Source: Mucilaginibacter mallensis (GTDB taxonomy: Bacteria > Bacteroidota > Bacteroidia > Sphingobacteriales > Sphingobacteriaceae). From it: DNA of 64,000 nt. The position numbers and the translations under genes are program-made. Position 1 is the first letter of the stretch; every line of letters begins with the position of its first letter. Location: positions 1,736,001-1,800,000 of the forward strand of contig NZ_LT629740.1 of assembly GCF_900105165.1 (NCBI RefSeq), read 5' to 3'. The notes under the pieces are model-generated. The model searched no databases and was not told the DNA's origin. It saw only the letters and a program-made list of their open reading frames with translations. Below, piece after piece: positions 9,445-18,334 of this stretch.

Positions 9445-9589
9445 TCAGGTAATGTTTTGGTGATCGTAATTTAGCTGATTTATAATAAAAAACAACTGAA
9501 ATAATTCGTTATGATCAAAAAATCAGAGTTTTACGTTATTTTATTTTTGCTAAATGCATTTAACTTTTATAAACTGTTAAAAAAACAGG

Positions 9590-9638
9590 AATAATAAAAA
9601 ATGGCCCTGCTGATATACCAGGGCCGTTTTTTATTATT
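9590..9638. terminator. Bidirectional intrinsic terminator after the SDR gene
   Basis: A GGCCCTG/CAGGGCC stem (9603-9609, 9619-9625) is extended by A/T arms, giving 20-nt arms with one mismatch. It has a T-run on both strands. On the minus strand it lies 49 nt past the SDR stop and insulates the receptor operon from it. Confidence 0.85.
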
Positions 9639-9686
9639 CTGCCTGAAAAATGCAGAAAAGAAGGTGAGTTTTATGTAATGAAAATA

Positions 9687-10451
9687 TTACAGGTTCATGC
9701 CGCCTGAAACCTCAATACGCTGTGCATTAATCCATCTCGCGTCTTCGGTACATAAAAAGGCTACAACACCACCAATATCATCAGGCAAACCAACGCGGCC
9801 CAATGCGGTTATGCCTGCTATATGGTCATTTATATGGGAGTTATCGCGCACAGCGCCACCGCCAAAATCTGTTTCAATAGCGCCCGGTGCAACAATGTTT
9901 ACAGCTATGCCGCGTGCGCCAAGTTCTTTAGCCTGGTACTTTGTTAACGTTTCTATAGCGCCTTTCATTGCAGCATAAGCGCTATAACCCGGCATGCTAA
10001 AGCGGGCCAAACCAGTCGACAGGTTTATTATCCTACCGCCATCATTTATTAATGGTAATGCTTTTTGGGTAAGGAAAAATACACCTTTAAAATGTATGTT
10101 CATCAGCAAATCAAAATCATCCTCTGTCGTTTCGGCAAAGGGGGCGGTTATGCCAATACCTGCGTTGTTGATCAAAAAGTCGAAATGGTCAGTATTAAAA
10201 GTACTCTTCAGCACTTCGCTTACGGCGGTAAAAAATGCATCAAAGCCTTTAACGCTGGCTGTATCCAGTTGTAAAGCTGCGGCTTTCTGTCCGGTTTTTT
10301 CAATTTCGGCTACTACGGCAAGGGCTTCATCTTTTTTACTGTTGTAGGTAAGTATTACGTTAATGCCTTTTGCAGCAAGGCTTAAAGCCATGTTTTTACC
10401 CAATCCGCGGCTACCGCCGGTAACAAGTGCAATCTTATTGTTATTTGTCAT
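9687..10451 (-). CDS. Short-chain dehydrogenase/reductase (SDR)
   Basis: A 254-residue NAD(P)H-dependent oxidoreductase of the classical SDR family. The Rossmann cofactor motif TGGSRGLG is at 11-18, NNAG at 95-98, the catalytic Ser at about 145 and YAAMK with Tyr159 and Lys163. The closing VSGGMNL is typical of FabG-like SDRs. The Ser-Arg after TGG suggests NADPH preference. The substrate cannot be told from sequence. It is monocistronic: divergent from the SusR-like regulator and followed by a terminator. A 12-bp palindrome TGTTTGCAAACA lies about 53 nt upstream of its start and could be an operator. Confidence 0.9.
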   Translation of the reverse strand: MTNNNKIALVTGGSRGLGKNMALSLAAKGINVILTYNSKKDEALAVVAEIEKTGQKAAALQLDTASVKGFDAFFTAVSEVLKSTFNTDHFDFLINNAGIGITAPFAETTEDDFDLLMNIHFKGVFFLTQKALPLINDGGRIINLSTGLARFSMPGYSAYAAMKGAIETLTKYQAKELGARGIAVNIVAPGAIETDFGGGAVRDNSHINDHIAGITALGRVGLPDDIGGVVAFLCTEDARWINAQRIEVSGGMNL

Positions 10452-10503
10452 GGTGTTTGTTTTTTATTTTGTTGATGTAAAGGTAGGCACATTAATAACA
10501 GGC

Positions 10504-10535
10504 TGTTTGCAAACATCAATCCAATGTTTGCGAAA
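10504..10535. promoter_or_regulatory. Candidate operator pair in SDR/susR divergent region
   Basis: A perfect 12-bp palindrome TGTTTGCAAACA at 10504-10515 is followed by a near copy, TGTTTGCGAAA, at 10525-10535. The two starts are 21 bp apart, about two helical turns. It is nearer the SDR gene than the regulator gene. The regulator that would bind it is unknown. Confidence 0.4.
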
Positions 10536-10577
10536 TTCAAATACGGGATATTTTATCGACAATAAAGAAATGAGTTA

Positions 10578-10605
10578 CCCTCTTTACCGCTTGTGGTAGA
10601 GAGGG
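10578..10605. repeat. Extragenic hairpin upstream of the SusR-like gene
   Basis: The arms CCCTCTTTACC (10578-10588) and GGTAGAGAGGG (10595-10605) pair over 11 bp with one G-U and a 6-nt loop. No T-run follows. It resembles the REP-type hairpins common between genes in this group. The rest of the 305-nt gap holds no open frame that I would support. Confidence 0.5.
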
Positions 10606-10756
10606 CGGTCAAGCGAAGCAAAGACCGATGAGTCAATTATTAAAGCGCTTTGATGCCAGGTTTAGGAGCCCAGGGGATATTTATATAGCACAGCCTATAA
10701 ATTAAAAAGATTCCTATTTTTATACTTTGTAAACCCATTCCTTTTCAAAGGAAGAT

Positions 10757-12388
10757 ATGAAGAAATTTATACGACTGTTACTCGTTATTAACGTGCTGGT
10801 ATTTACTGCTTTTGAATGCAGTGCTCAATCAACTGTTGATAGTTTATTAAATGAATTAAATACCGCGTTAGCCAATAAGGATGTATATGTAGCCAGAAAA
10901 CAGCAGGCTATAACTAAATTAAATGCAGTTTTAAGCACCGCTAAAACTCAAAAGGAAAAATACACTGCCTGTGATCTGCTGTATGAACAATATAAATCAT
11001 TCAGTTATGATTCGGCATATACCTATGCCAAAAAGCTCCAGGAAGGCGCATCAGCATTAAAAGATCCGGTATTGATCGCTTCGGCAAAAATGAAGCTGGC
11101 CTTTACCTTGTTATCATCGGGCCTGTTTAAGGAAACGCTGGAACAGCTGAACAGCATCAACCTAAAGCCTTTGCCTGTAAAAGATAAAGTTGATTACTAT
11201 TTCTTAAAAGCCCGCAGTTATTTTGATCTCTCGGATTACAACCGCAGTCCGGATTATACAGCCATATATAACCCCAAAGGCATCGGCTGTATCGATTCCG
11301 CATTGTTAATATGCGAGCCGGGTACGTTTAATTATTTGGAATTAAAAGGTTTAAAGGACCTGCGGACCGGTAATTATGACGATGGTAAGGAGGTATATAT
11401 CTCTCTTTTGCAAATGCCTGAAATTACGCCGCATGATTTTGCTGTTAACGCCTGTTGCCTGAGCTTTATATATAGTGTGAAAGGTGATCACGAAAAATCA
11501 TTGGAACTGCTGATAAAGGCATCCATCTCTGATATCCAATCGGCAACTAAAGAAACCGTAGCCAGCTACCAGCTCGCCGATTATCTGTATAAAAAAGGCG
11601 ATATAAAAAATGCCTACGTATATATTAAACAGGCCATGGACGATGCTACCTTTTATGGCGCTCTACACCGCCAGGTAAAGATCAGCAGCATATTGCCCAT
11701 TATAGAAGCACAATGGATAAATCAGATAGAGCATCAAAAAAAGCTGCTCTATATGTACTCCTTTATTATTACGCTGCTGGTTTTATTTGTGGTGATCTTC
11801 GCGGTTATCATATTCCGCCAGCTAAAAAAACTACGGATAGCCGACAATCTCATTAAAGAAGCCAATGCATCTTTACAGGAAAACAACCTCGCGCTCGAAG
11901 AGCTGAACAGGAACTTAAGCACGGCCAATAAAATAAAGAATGAATATATAGGCTATTACTTTAACATCAACTCCATATATATTGAGAAGCTGGAAAGTTT
12001 CCAAAAGTCGATCGATAAAAAATTAAGCAGCAAGCGTTATGAAGATGCGCAGCATGCTGTTAAAAGCCTTAACCTTGAGAACGAACGCCACGAACTTTTC
12101 TATACGTTTGATAAGGTTTTCCTCCGTTTATTCCCTGATTTTATTAAAAAGTTTAATGCGTTGTTTAATGATGGGGAAGAGATACATATCCCCGAAGGGC
12201 AATTGCTCAGCACCGAGCACCGGATCTTCGCCCTTATCCGTATGGGCATTCATGATAACGACCGTATAGCTAAACTGCTTGGCTATTCCGTTAACACCAT
12301 TTACTCCTACAAAAACCGCATAAAAAACAGATCCTTCATCGCCAATGATGATTTTGAGCAGCACATTATGCAGATAGAAGCTGTATAA
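10757..12388 (+). CDS. SusR-like DUF6377 membrane-bound transcriptional regulator
   Basis: A 543-residue regulator, the likely activator of the adjoining starch locus. Order: signal/anchor (1-23), a helical TPR-like sensor region (about 30-325), one membrane helix (about 329-352, LLYMYSFIITLLVLFVVIFA), a coiled coil (about 355-400, with LQENNLALEELNRNL) and a C-terminal LuxR-like helix-turn-helix (about 485-530, IFALIRMGIHDNDRIAKLLG then SVNTIYSYKNRIK). This is the plan of DUF6377 proteins, which I understand to include the B. thetaiotaomicron maltose sensor SusR. The sensor part should lie in the periplasm and the HTH in the cytoplasm. It is encoded 210 nt upstream of susC in the same direction. 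Confidence 0.85.
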   Translation: MKKFIRLLLVINVLVFTAFECSAQSTVDSLLNELNTALANKDVYVARKQQAITKLNAVLSTAKTQKEKYTACDLLYEQYKSFSYDSAYTYAKKLQEGASALKDPVLIASAKMKLAFTLLSSGLFKETLEQLNSINLKPLPVKDKVDYYFLKARSYFDLSDYNRSPDYTAIYNPKGIGCIDSALLICEPGTFNYLELKGLKDLRTGNYDDGKEVYISLLQMPEITPHDFAVNACCLSFIYSVKGDHEKSLELLIKASISDIQSATKETVASYQLADYLYKKGDIKNAYVYIKQAMDDATFYGALHRQVKISSILPIIEAQWINQIEHQKKLLYMYSFIITLLVLFVVIFAVIIFRQLKKLRIADNLIKEANASLQENNLALEELNRNLSTANKIKNEYIGYYFNINSIYIEKLESFQKSIDKKLSSKRYEDAQHAVKSLNLENERHELFYTFDKVFLRLFPDFIKKFNALFNDGEEIHIPEGQLLSTEHRIFALIRMGIHDNDRIAKLLGYSVNTIYSYKNRIKNRSFIANDDFEQHIMQIEAV

Positions 12389-12598
12389 ACGGCCTTTTTC
12401 AAGAAATTTAAATCTATATTGGCCTGGGTTTGCCTGCTTTTAACTAATTCATATTCAGTTTCTTGTGTAAGTATAGATCTGATATTTTCTATATTGGGCC
12501 CTGTCGCTGTTGTCTTTGAATTTTCATCCCCCTTTCTTTGATTCGGAATTCGCCAGAAGAACCAATTCCAGTTAAACCAATTTTAAACCAATAAATGA

Positions 12599-15500
12599 AT
12601 GAAAAAGATTTACTTTTTAAGGTACAGTTTTCTGTTACTTTTTATTTGCTTGTCCAATTGGGTAATGGCTCAATCAAGCACAATAACAGGCCGGATTATT
12701 GACGAGGATAACCAGCCTCTGCCAGGTGCAACAGTAATTATAAAGGGCACAAGTATTAGTGCCGGTACTGATGTAAATGGCTATTTCAAATTAACAAACG
12801 CCCCGGGCGGCCAGCAAACACTTGTTGTACGCTATGTGGGTTACGAATCATTGGAGAAGCCCATTACAACAGCTAACGGACTTGTGGTAAACCTTCAACT
12901 CAAATCATCATCAGTATTGCTTAACCAGGTGGCCGTAATTGGATACGGTACCATTAAAAAAGCTGATGCAACCGGTTCTGTTGATGTGGTTACTGCTAAA
13001 GATTTTAATAAAGGAGCCGTAAACTCCATACAGGACGCTGTTTCAGGCAAGCTGCCGGGTGTTGTTATTACATCAAACAGCGGTGCGCCAGGCAACACAT
13101 CAACCATCCGCATCAGGGGTACCACTTCAATCAACGCGAGCAGCGATCCGCTCATCGTAATTGACGGTGTGCCATTGAGTAACGTAGTTGCCGGCGGTAC
13201 AGCTAATATCTTAACCAGTATTAACCCTAATGATGTTGAAAACATTACCGTGCTAAAAGATGCCTCTGCAACTGCAATTTATGGTTCAAGAGGTTCAAGC
13301 GGTGTAATTTTGATTACTACCAAACGTGGTACAAAAGATTTTTCAATTAATTATAACGGTACTTTCTCATTATCGGTAATACCAAAAGAAGTACCTGTTT
13401 ATACAGCTTCACAGTTTCGTGATTTAATTAACACCCCCTCAACTTTCTCAACCCCTGGAGCCCAGGCGGCCGCCCAGGCATTGCTTGGCACTGCCAACAC
13501 TAACTGGCAAAATCAGATCTACCAAAAAGCTTTTGGTGATGATCATAACTTAAGTATTTCTGGTTCAACCAAAAATATGCCTTACCGCGTATCAGTTGGT
13601 TATGATGATGCCGATGGTGTATTAAAAACCTATAATTTTCAGCGTACTACGGTTGCTGTAGGTTTAGATCCCAGCTTTTTTAACCATACTTTAAACCTCC
13701 ACATTAATTTAAAGGGTTTATACAATACCAATAACTTTGCCGACCAGGCAGCTATTGGCAGTGCAGTTAATTATGATCCTACACAATCGGTTTACAATGG
13801 TAACACCCGCTGGAGAGGTTATACTACGTGGACAACCAATGGTAATACCAACATAAACGGCGCTCCGGTTACCTTAGCAACAGCCAACCCTGTTGCCCGT
13901 TTAAATGAAACCGATAATACCTCAACCAACAGAAGAAGTATTGGTAACATTCAGGCCGATTATAAAATTCCGGGTATTGACGGTCTTCGCGCCAATGTGA
14001 ATTTGGGTTATGATTATGCTGATGCATTCGGTAAAAACAACGTGCTCGACAGTACACAATGGATCTACCTGCCGGTTGCTTCAGGTGGTCAAAAGATAAG
14101 CTACAACACCGTTAACCGTAACCAGCTGGCTGAGTTCTATCTGAACTATAAAAAAGACCTTAAATCAATAAAAAGTGTTATCGATGTAACAGGTGGTTAC
14201 TCTTTCTCACATTTTTACACAGAGGGCAACACCATGTCGTCTGATTATAACGAAACAACTTTTAATCCATCATCGCCATACAAAACAGAGTACTATCTGG
14301 CTTCGTTCTTTGGCAGGTTGAATTATACCTTCGATAGTAAATACATCCTTACTTTCACCATCAGGGATGACGGTACCTCTAAATTCGCTCCTGCAAACCG
14401 CTGGGGGGTATTCCCTGCAGGAGCATTTGCCTGGAGAATTAAGGACGAGGATTTCATGAAGGATAATACATTGTTCTCTGATCTGAAATTACGTTTGGGT
14501 TATGGTACTACAGGTCAGCAGGATTTAACTAACAACAATAACTATCCTTATTTGCCACAGTATACTATAAGCGATAATGCTTCACGATACCAGTTTGGCA
14601 ATACCTTTTACAATACACTGCGCCCGGGTCCGTATGATGCGGGTATAAAATGGGAGTCGACAACTACAAGCAATATCGGCCTTGATTTTGGTTTTCTAAA
14701 CGGCAGGTTAACAGGTAGTATTGATGCTTATTACAAAAAAACCAAGAACTTACTTAACGTAGTAAACGTTCCGGTGCTAACAAATTTTGCGGCCACACTG
14801 CTTGAAAACGTTGGTAGTATGCAAAATAAAGGAGCGGAGTTATCATTAAACGCGGTGATAATTGATCAGAAAGACTGGCATTGGCAAATGGGCTACAATG
14901 TGAGCTTCAACAAAAACAAAATCTTGAATTTAGTTGGTTCAACTAACCCGGGCTTTGTACAGGTAAATCCAAATTCAGGTATATCCGGAACAACATCCGG
15001 CACTATACAGGCTAATGAAGTAGGCTACCCTATAAACTCATTTTATGTATACCAGCAGATCTATGACAAGAACGGCAAGCCTATTGAAGATGGTTATGTT
15101 GACCGCAACGGTGACGGCCAGATCAACAGTTCTGATCTGTACTTAGATCACAGCCCTAACCCAACCGTATTAATGGGTATAAACTCCGATCTTGCTTACA
15201 AACGCTTCGACTTTAGCTTTTCAGGCAGGGTAAGCTTAGGTAACTATGATTACAATAATGTGGCTGCTGGTAGCACTTACCGAGGCTTGTATTCATCACT
15301 TGGTTACTTATCAAACCAAACCACCAATGCGAGCGTAACGCAATTTACAACTGCTTTAACGACCAACCAGTCTGATTACTATATCCAAAATGCGTCATTC
15401 TTCAAAATGGATAATATGAACCTGGGCTATACATTCCCAACTTATATTAAAAATAAATTGAAGCTAAGGGTTAGTGCAGGTGTTCAGAATGTATTTACAA

Positions 15501-15604
15501 TTACCCCATACAAGGGTTTAGATCCTGAGATTCAAGGTGGGTTAGATAATAACTTCTTCCCAAGGGCACGTATTTATCAACTGGGTGTAAACGCAAGTTT
15601 TTAA
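12599..15604 (+). CDS. susC: SusC-type TonB-linked outer membrane transporter (starch locus)
   Basis: A 1001-residue importer of oligosaccharides. It has a signal peptide (1-25, ending VMAQ), a carboxypeptidase-regulatory-like domain (about 28-108, ITGRIIDEDNQPLPGATVII), the SusC TonB-box region VAVIGYGTIKKADATGSV, a plug (about 125-240, with IRIRGTTSINASSDPLIVID and GVILITTKRG), and a barrel ending in VNASF. The length is usual for SusC. The susD start follows 11 nt after the stop. With SusD it should form the lidded transporter for maltooligosaccharides, the substrate being inferred from the GH31 and GH13 neighbours. The ATG at 12599 is chosen over the out-of-frame ATG at 12595 because it opens a proper signal peptide. 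Confidence 0.95.
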   Translation: MKKIYFLRYSFLLLFICLSNWVMAQSSTITGRIIDEDNQPLPGATVIIKGTSISAGTDVNGYFKLTNAPGGQQTLVVRYVGYESLEKPITTANGLVVNLQLKSSSVLLNQVAVIGYGTIKKADATGSVDVVTAKDFNKGAVNSIQDAVSGKLPGVVITSNSGAPGNTSTIRIRGTTSINASSDPLIVIDGVPLSNVVAGGTANILTSINPNDVENITVLKDASATAIYGSRGSSGVILITTKRGTKDFSINYNGTFSLSVIPKEVPVYTASQFRDLINTPSTFSTPGAQAAAQALLGTANTNWQNQIYQKAFGDDHNLSISGSTKNMPYRVSVGYDDADGVLKTYNFQRTTVAVGLDPSFFNHTLNLHINLKGLYNTNNFADQAAIGSAVNYDPTQSVYNGNTRWRGYTTWTTNGNTNINGAPVTLATANPVARLNETDNTSTNRRSIGNIQADYKIPGIDGLRANVNLGYDYADAFGKNNVLDSTQWIYLPVASGGQKISYNTVNRNQLAEFYLNYKKDLKSIKSVIDVTGGYSFSHFYTEGNTMSSDYNETTFNPSSPYKTEYYLASFFGRLNYTFDSKYILTFTIRDDGTSKFAPANRWGVFPAGAFAWRIKDEDFMKDNTLFSDLKLRLGYGTTGQQDLTNNNNYPYLPQYTISDNASRYQFGNTFYNTLRPGPYDAGIKWESTTTSNIGLDFGFLNGRLTGSIDAYYKKTKNLLNVVNVPVLTNFAATLLENVGSMQNKGAELSLNAVIIDQKDWHWQMGYNVSFNKNKILNLVGSTNPGFVQVNPNSGISGTTSGTIQANEVGYPINSFYVYQQIYDKNGKPIEDGYVDRNGDGQINSSDLYLDHSPNPTVLMGINSDLAYKRFDFSFSGRVSLGNYDYNNVAAGSTYRGLYSSLGYLSNQTTNASVTQFTTALTTNQSDYYIQNASFFKMDNMNLGYTFPTYIKNKLKLRVSAGVQNVFTITPYKGLDPEIQGGLDNNFFPRARIYQLGVNASF

Positions 15605-15615
15605 GATAAAATATT

Positions 15616-17226
15616 ATGAAATCATATAAAATATTTACGATTCTGGTGGCCATGATGGTCATGTTCACCGTATCCTGTACAAAGGATTTGAATACTGCGC
15701 CAATTGACCCTTTGGTTACTACATCGGCTACTGTATTCAATAACGCTGCGGCTTATAAGCAAGCCCTGGCAAAGCTATATGCATCAATGGCCGTATCAGG
15801 CCAGAAAATAGACTTTTCTCAACCTGATATCCAGGCATCTGATCAGGGTACCGCTTGTTTCCTGCGCGAGTTTTGGGCTGCTGAAGAGGTTACTACTGAC
15901 GAATGTATTAATGCATGGGGTGATGGTGGCCTGGTTGAGTACCACGGTGGCTTATGGTCTGACCAAAACCTGTATGTGCAATTAATGTACGAAAGAATAT
16001 TCGTGAACATTGCTTATTGTAATGAATATGTAAGAGATGTAAGTGCAAAGCTTGGATCGCTTCCTTCAGGCTTATCAGTAGCCACTGTACAACAATATTT
16101 GGCAGAAGCCCGGTTTTTAAGGGCCTATTTTTATGAGTGTGCCATGGATATGTATGGTAACGTGCCCTTCGCAACTGAAGCTGAACTTCCGGGTACATTT
16201 CTTCCAAAACAAATCTCAAGAGGCGATCTGTTTAAATATATTGAATCAGAATTAATAGCTATACAGCCTATGCTTGCAGCTCCGGGCACAAACGAATATG
16301 CCCGTATTGATCAGGCCGCTGATTGGGCTTTATTAAGCAGAATGTACTTGAACGCGCAGGTATACACAGGTACACAACGCTATACCGATTGTATTACCTA
16401 TGCCAATAAGATCATTCAATCAGGTAAATATTCATTGCATTCTAATTACCAGCAATTGTTTTTGGCTGATAATAATCTTGATCGTGATGAAATAATCCTG
16501 CCGCTTGCAGAAGATGGTGTTAGTACAGAAAGCTATGGTGATGTAACCTTCATTATCCATGCCGGTGTAGGTGGCTCTGAAGATGCTACTAATGAGTTTG
16601 GTATAGCCAGTGGTGGCTGGGCAGGCAACCGCATGACCAATACGTTTGTTACTAAGGTGTTCCCTGATGCATCAGGAAATACAGATAAAAGAGCGATTTT
16701 TTATACCGCAGGCCAAAAACTGGGCCCTATAGCTGATCCAACTATATTTAGCGAGGGGTATTTATCAGCAAAATGGAAAAATGTAACCTCTGCCGGTGTA
16801 CCGGGCTCAAACAACACTTTCGTTGATACCGATTTCCCTCTATTCAGGTTAGGCGAAGTTTATTTAAACTATGCTGAAGCTGTATTACGCGGTGGCTCAG
16901 GTGGTGATGCAGGTACCGCGCTTACTTATATAAATGCCTTAAGAACAAGGGCCTATGGTAATACCGGTGCGGGTACTATAACTGCGGCACAGCTTACCTT
17001 AAGTTTCATGATCGATGAGCGCGGCCGTGAGCTGTATTGGGAAATGTTCAGAAGAACTGACCTGATCCGTTTCGGATTATTTACAGGAAGCTCTTACCTG
17101 TGGGATTGGAAGGGAAATGTAATGGCTGGAACAGGCACTGATGCTCACTTAAATATATTTCCATTGCCAGCATCTGATCTTCAGTTGAATAGCAACTTAA
17201 AACAAAATCCAGGATACGGAAATTAA
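15616..17226 (+). CDS. susD: SusD-like starch-binding lipoprotein
   Basis: A 536-residue surface lipoprotein. The lipobox TVSC (Cys near 21) is followed by TKDLNTAPIDPL. The SusD fold shows in LAEARFLRAYFYECAMDMYG, the TPR-like helices (DWALLSRMYLNAQVY) and the C-terminal RGRELYWEMFRRTDLIRFG and NIFPLPASDLQLNSNLKQNP. It caps the SusC barrel and binds glycan. It is tightly spaced between susC (11 nt) and the SusE-like gene (11 nt), so the three are co-transcribed. Confidence 0.95.
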   Translation: MKSYKIFTILVAMMVMFTVSCTKDLNTAPIDPLVTTSATVFNNAAAYKQALAKLYASMAVSGQKIDFSQPDIQASDQGTACFLREFWAAEEVTTDECINAWGDGGLVEYHGGLWSDQNLYVQLMYERIFVNIAYCNEYVRDVSAKLGSLPSGLSVATVQQYLAEARFLRAYFYECAMDMYGNVPFATEAELPGTFLPKQISRGDLFKYIESELIAIQPMLAAPGTNEYARIDQAADWALLSRMYLNAQVYTGTQRYTDCITYANKIIQSGKYSLHSNYQQLFLADNNLDRDEIILPLAEDGVSTESYGDVTFIIHAGVGGSEDATNEFGIASGGWAGNRMTNTFVTKVFPDASGNTDKRAIFYTAGQKLGPIADPTIFSEGYLSAKWKNVTSAGVPGSNNTFVDTDFPLFRLGEVYLNYAEAVLRGGSGGDAGTALTYINALRTRAYGNTGAGTITAAQLTLSFMIDERGRELYWEMFRRTDLIRFGLFTGSSYLWDWKGNVMAGTGTDAHLNIFPLPASDLQLNSNLKQNPGYGN

Positions 17227-17237
17227 AAATCATCATC

Positions 17238-18281
17238 ATGAAAAAAATATTCATTATAGCAGCTGTTTTAAGCTTTGCCTTGCTGCAGGCATGCAAAAAG
17301 GATAAGCTGGCTAATGTAGGTAATATACAGGCTCCGGTTATAACGAGCCCTTCAGCTGATACCGCAATTATTGTAACACAAGCAGATTCATCACAAATAC
17401 TAAAAATTAACTGGAAAAGCGCCACCTACGGCGTATCAGCAGTAGTAAGTTATTTTGTGCAGGTTGATTCCGCCGGAAAAAACTTCTCTGCATTGGTTAA
17501 CCTTGGTAATGTAACATCCGGCAATAGTGTGTCACTATCTTACGGTACATTAAATACTTTATTAACAAATGGTTTAAACCTGGCGCCAAATGCCCCAACA
17601 TCTGTTGAACTGCGTGTAGGATCAGCCATATATGGCAAGGATACCGTTTACTCTAAAATTGTTAAGATAGCGCTTACCACATTTAAGGGTGTTGATAGGT
17701 TATGGTTACCCGGCTCTTATGAGGGTTATGCACCTGCAAGTGCGCCTACTATTCCAAAGCAATCGCCTAATATGTTTGAAGGATATGCTTATTTCAGTGC
17801 CGCCGGTAACTTCAAATTTACCTCAGCGCCTGATTACAACCATATTAACTATGGCGATGGCGGCAATGGCACGTTAACAACTAATGGTAGCGCTGGTGGT
17901 ATAGGGTATAACTCGGCAGGTGTTTATTTGCTTGATGCCAATACATCAGCCTTAACTTATAGTGCAACTTATATAAGCACCTTCGGTATTATAGGCACAG
18001 CAACTGTTGGGCAGTGGAATACATCAACCCCGATGACCTATAACCAGTCAACAGGTTTATGGACAATTACAACCGCGCTTACCGCGGGTGCCTTAAAATT
18101 CAGGGCGAACGATGGATGGGACATTAACTATGGTCCGTCAAATTCAAATAACCTTACAGGACCAATGATTTTTAATGATTCAAGTTCTATCAACATTGTT
18201 AATGCCGGTACTTATACCATCACCATTGACATGACCCAATCAAAACAAGTAGGCTATCTATATTCGGTAGTTCCAAATTAA
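17238..18281 (+). CDS. susE: SusE/SusF-type starch-binding outer membrane lipoprotein
   Basis: A 347-residue lipoprotein with lipobox LQAC (Cys near 19). The N-terminal SusE domain (about 30-150) has VITSPSADTAIIV and ILKINWKSATYG. It is followed by two carbohydrate-binding modules (about 155-240 and 245-345) built on the RLWLPGSYEGYAP, FKFTSAPDYN, LKFRANDGWDINYG pattern seen in SusE/SusF starch-binding repeats. Trp and Tyr residues in those modules are the likely sugar platforms. It should hold starch at the surface next to SusCD. Classical SusF has three binding repeats and SusE two, so this is nearer SusE. A hairpin with a short T-run follows the gene. Confidence 0.88.
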   Translation: MKKIFIIAAVLSFALLQACKKDKLANVGNIQAPVITSPSADTAIIVTQADSSQILKINWKSATYGVSAVVSYFVQVDSAGKNFSALVNLGNVTSGNSVSLSYGTLNTLLTNGLNLAPNAPTSVELRVGSAIYGKDTVYSKIVKIALTTFKGVDRLWLPGSYEGYAPASAPTIPKQSPNMFEGYAYFSAAGNFKFTSAPDYNHINYGDGGNGTLTTNGSAGGIGYNSAGVYLLDANTSALTYSATYISTFGIIGTATVGQWNTSTPMTYNQSTGLWTITTALTAGALKFRANDGWDINYGPSNSNNLTGPMIFNDSSSINIVNAGTYTITIDMTQSKQVGYLYSVVPN

Positions 18282-18288
18282 TCTAAAG

Positions 18289-18325
18289 AGAGCAGCAGGC
18301 AGTGAATTGTTTGCTGCTCTTTATA
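18289..18325 (+). terminator. Intrinsic terminator/attenuator between susE and GH31
   Basis: A stem AGAGCAGCA/TGCTGCTCT (18289-18297, 18312-18320) is followed by TTATAATTT. It begins 8 nt past the susE stop and 15 nt before the GH31 ATG at 18335. The stem is G/C-containing but the T-run is weak, so partial termination is more likely than full termination. Confidence 0.55.
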
Positions 18326-18334
18326 ATTTCTGCA

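Noticed and set aside
9697..10347. Plus-strand frames of 93-117 codons opposite the SDR gene
   Set aside because: Shadow frames antisense to a well-conserved gene, with no family match.
12490..12518. Promoter for the starch susC (TATATTGG or TGTCTTTG)
   Set aside because: Each has one mismatch to TAnnTTTG and no TTTG at the right distance, so I could not support a specific promoter.
18302..18334. GTG start 11 codons upstream for the GH31 gene
   Set aside because: It lies in the terminator hairpin and would put a poor sequence before a good signal peptide that begins at ATG 18335.
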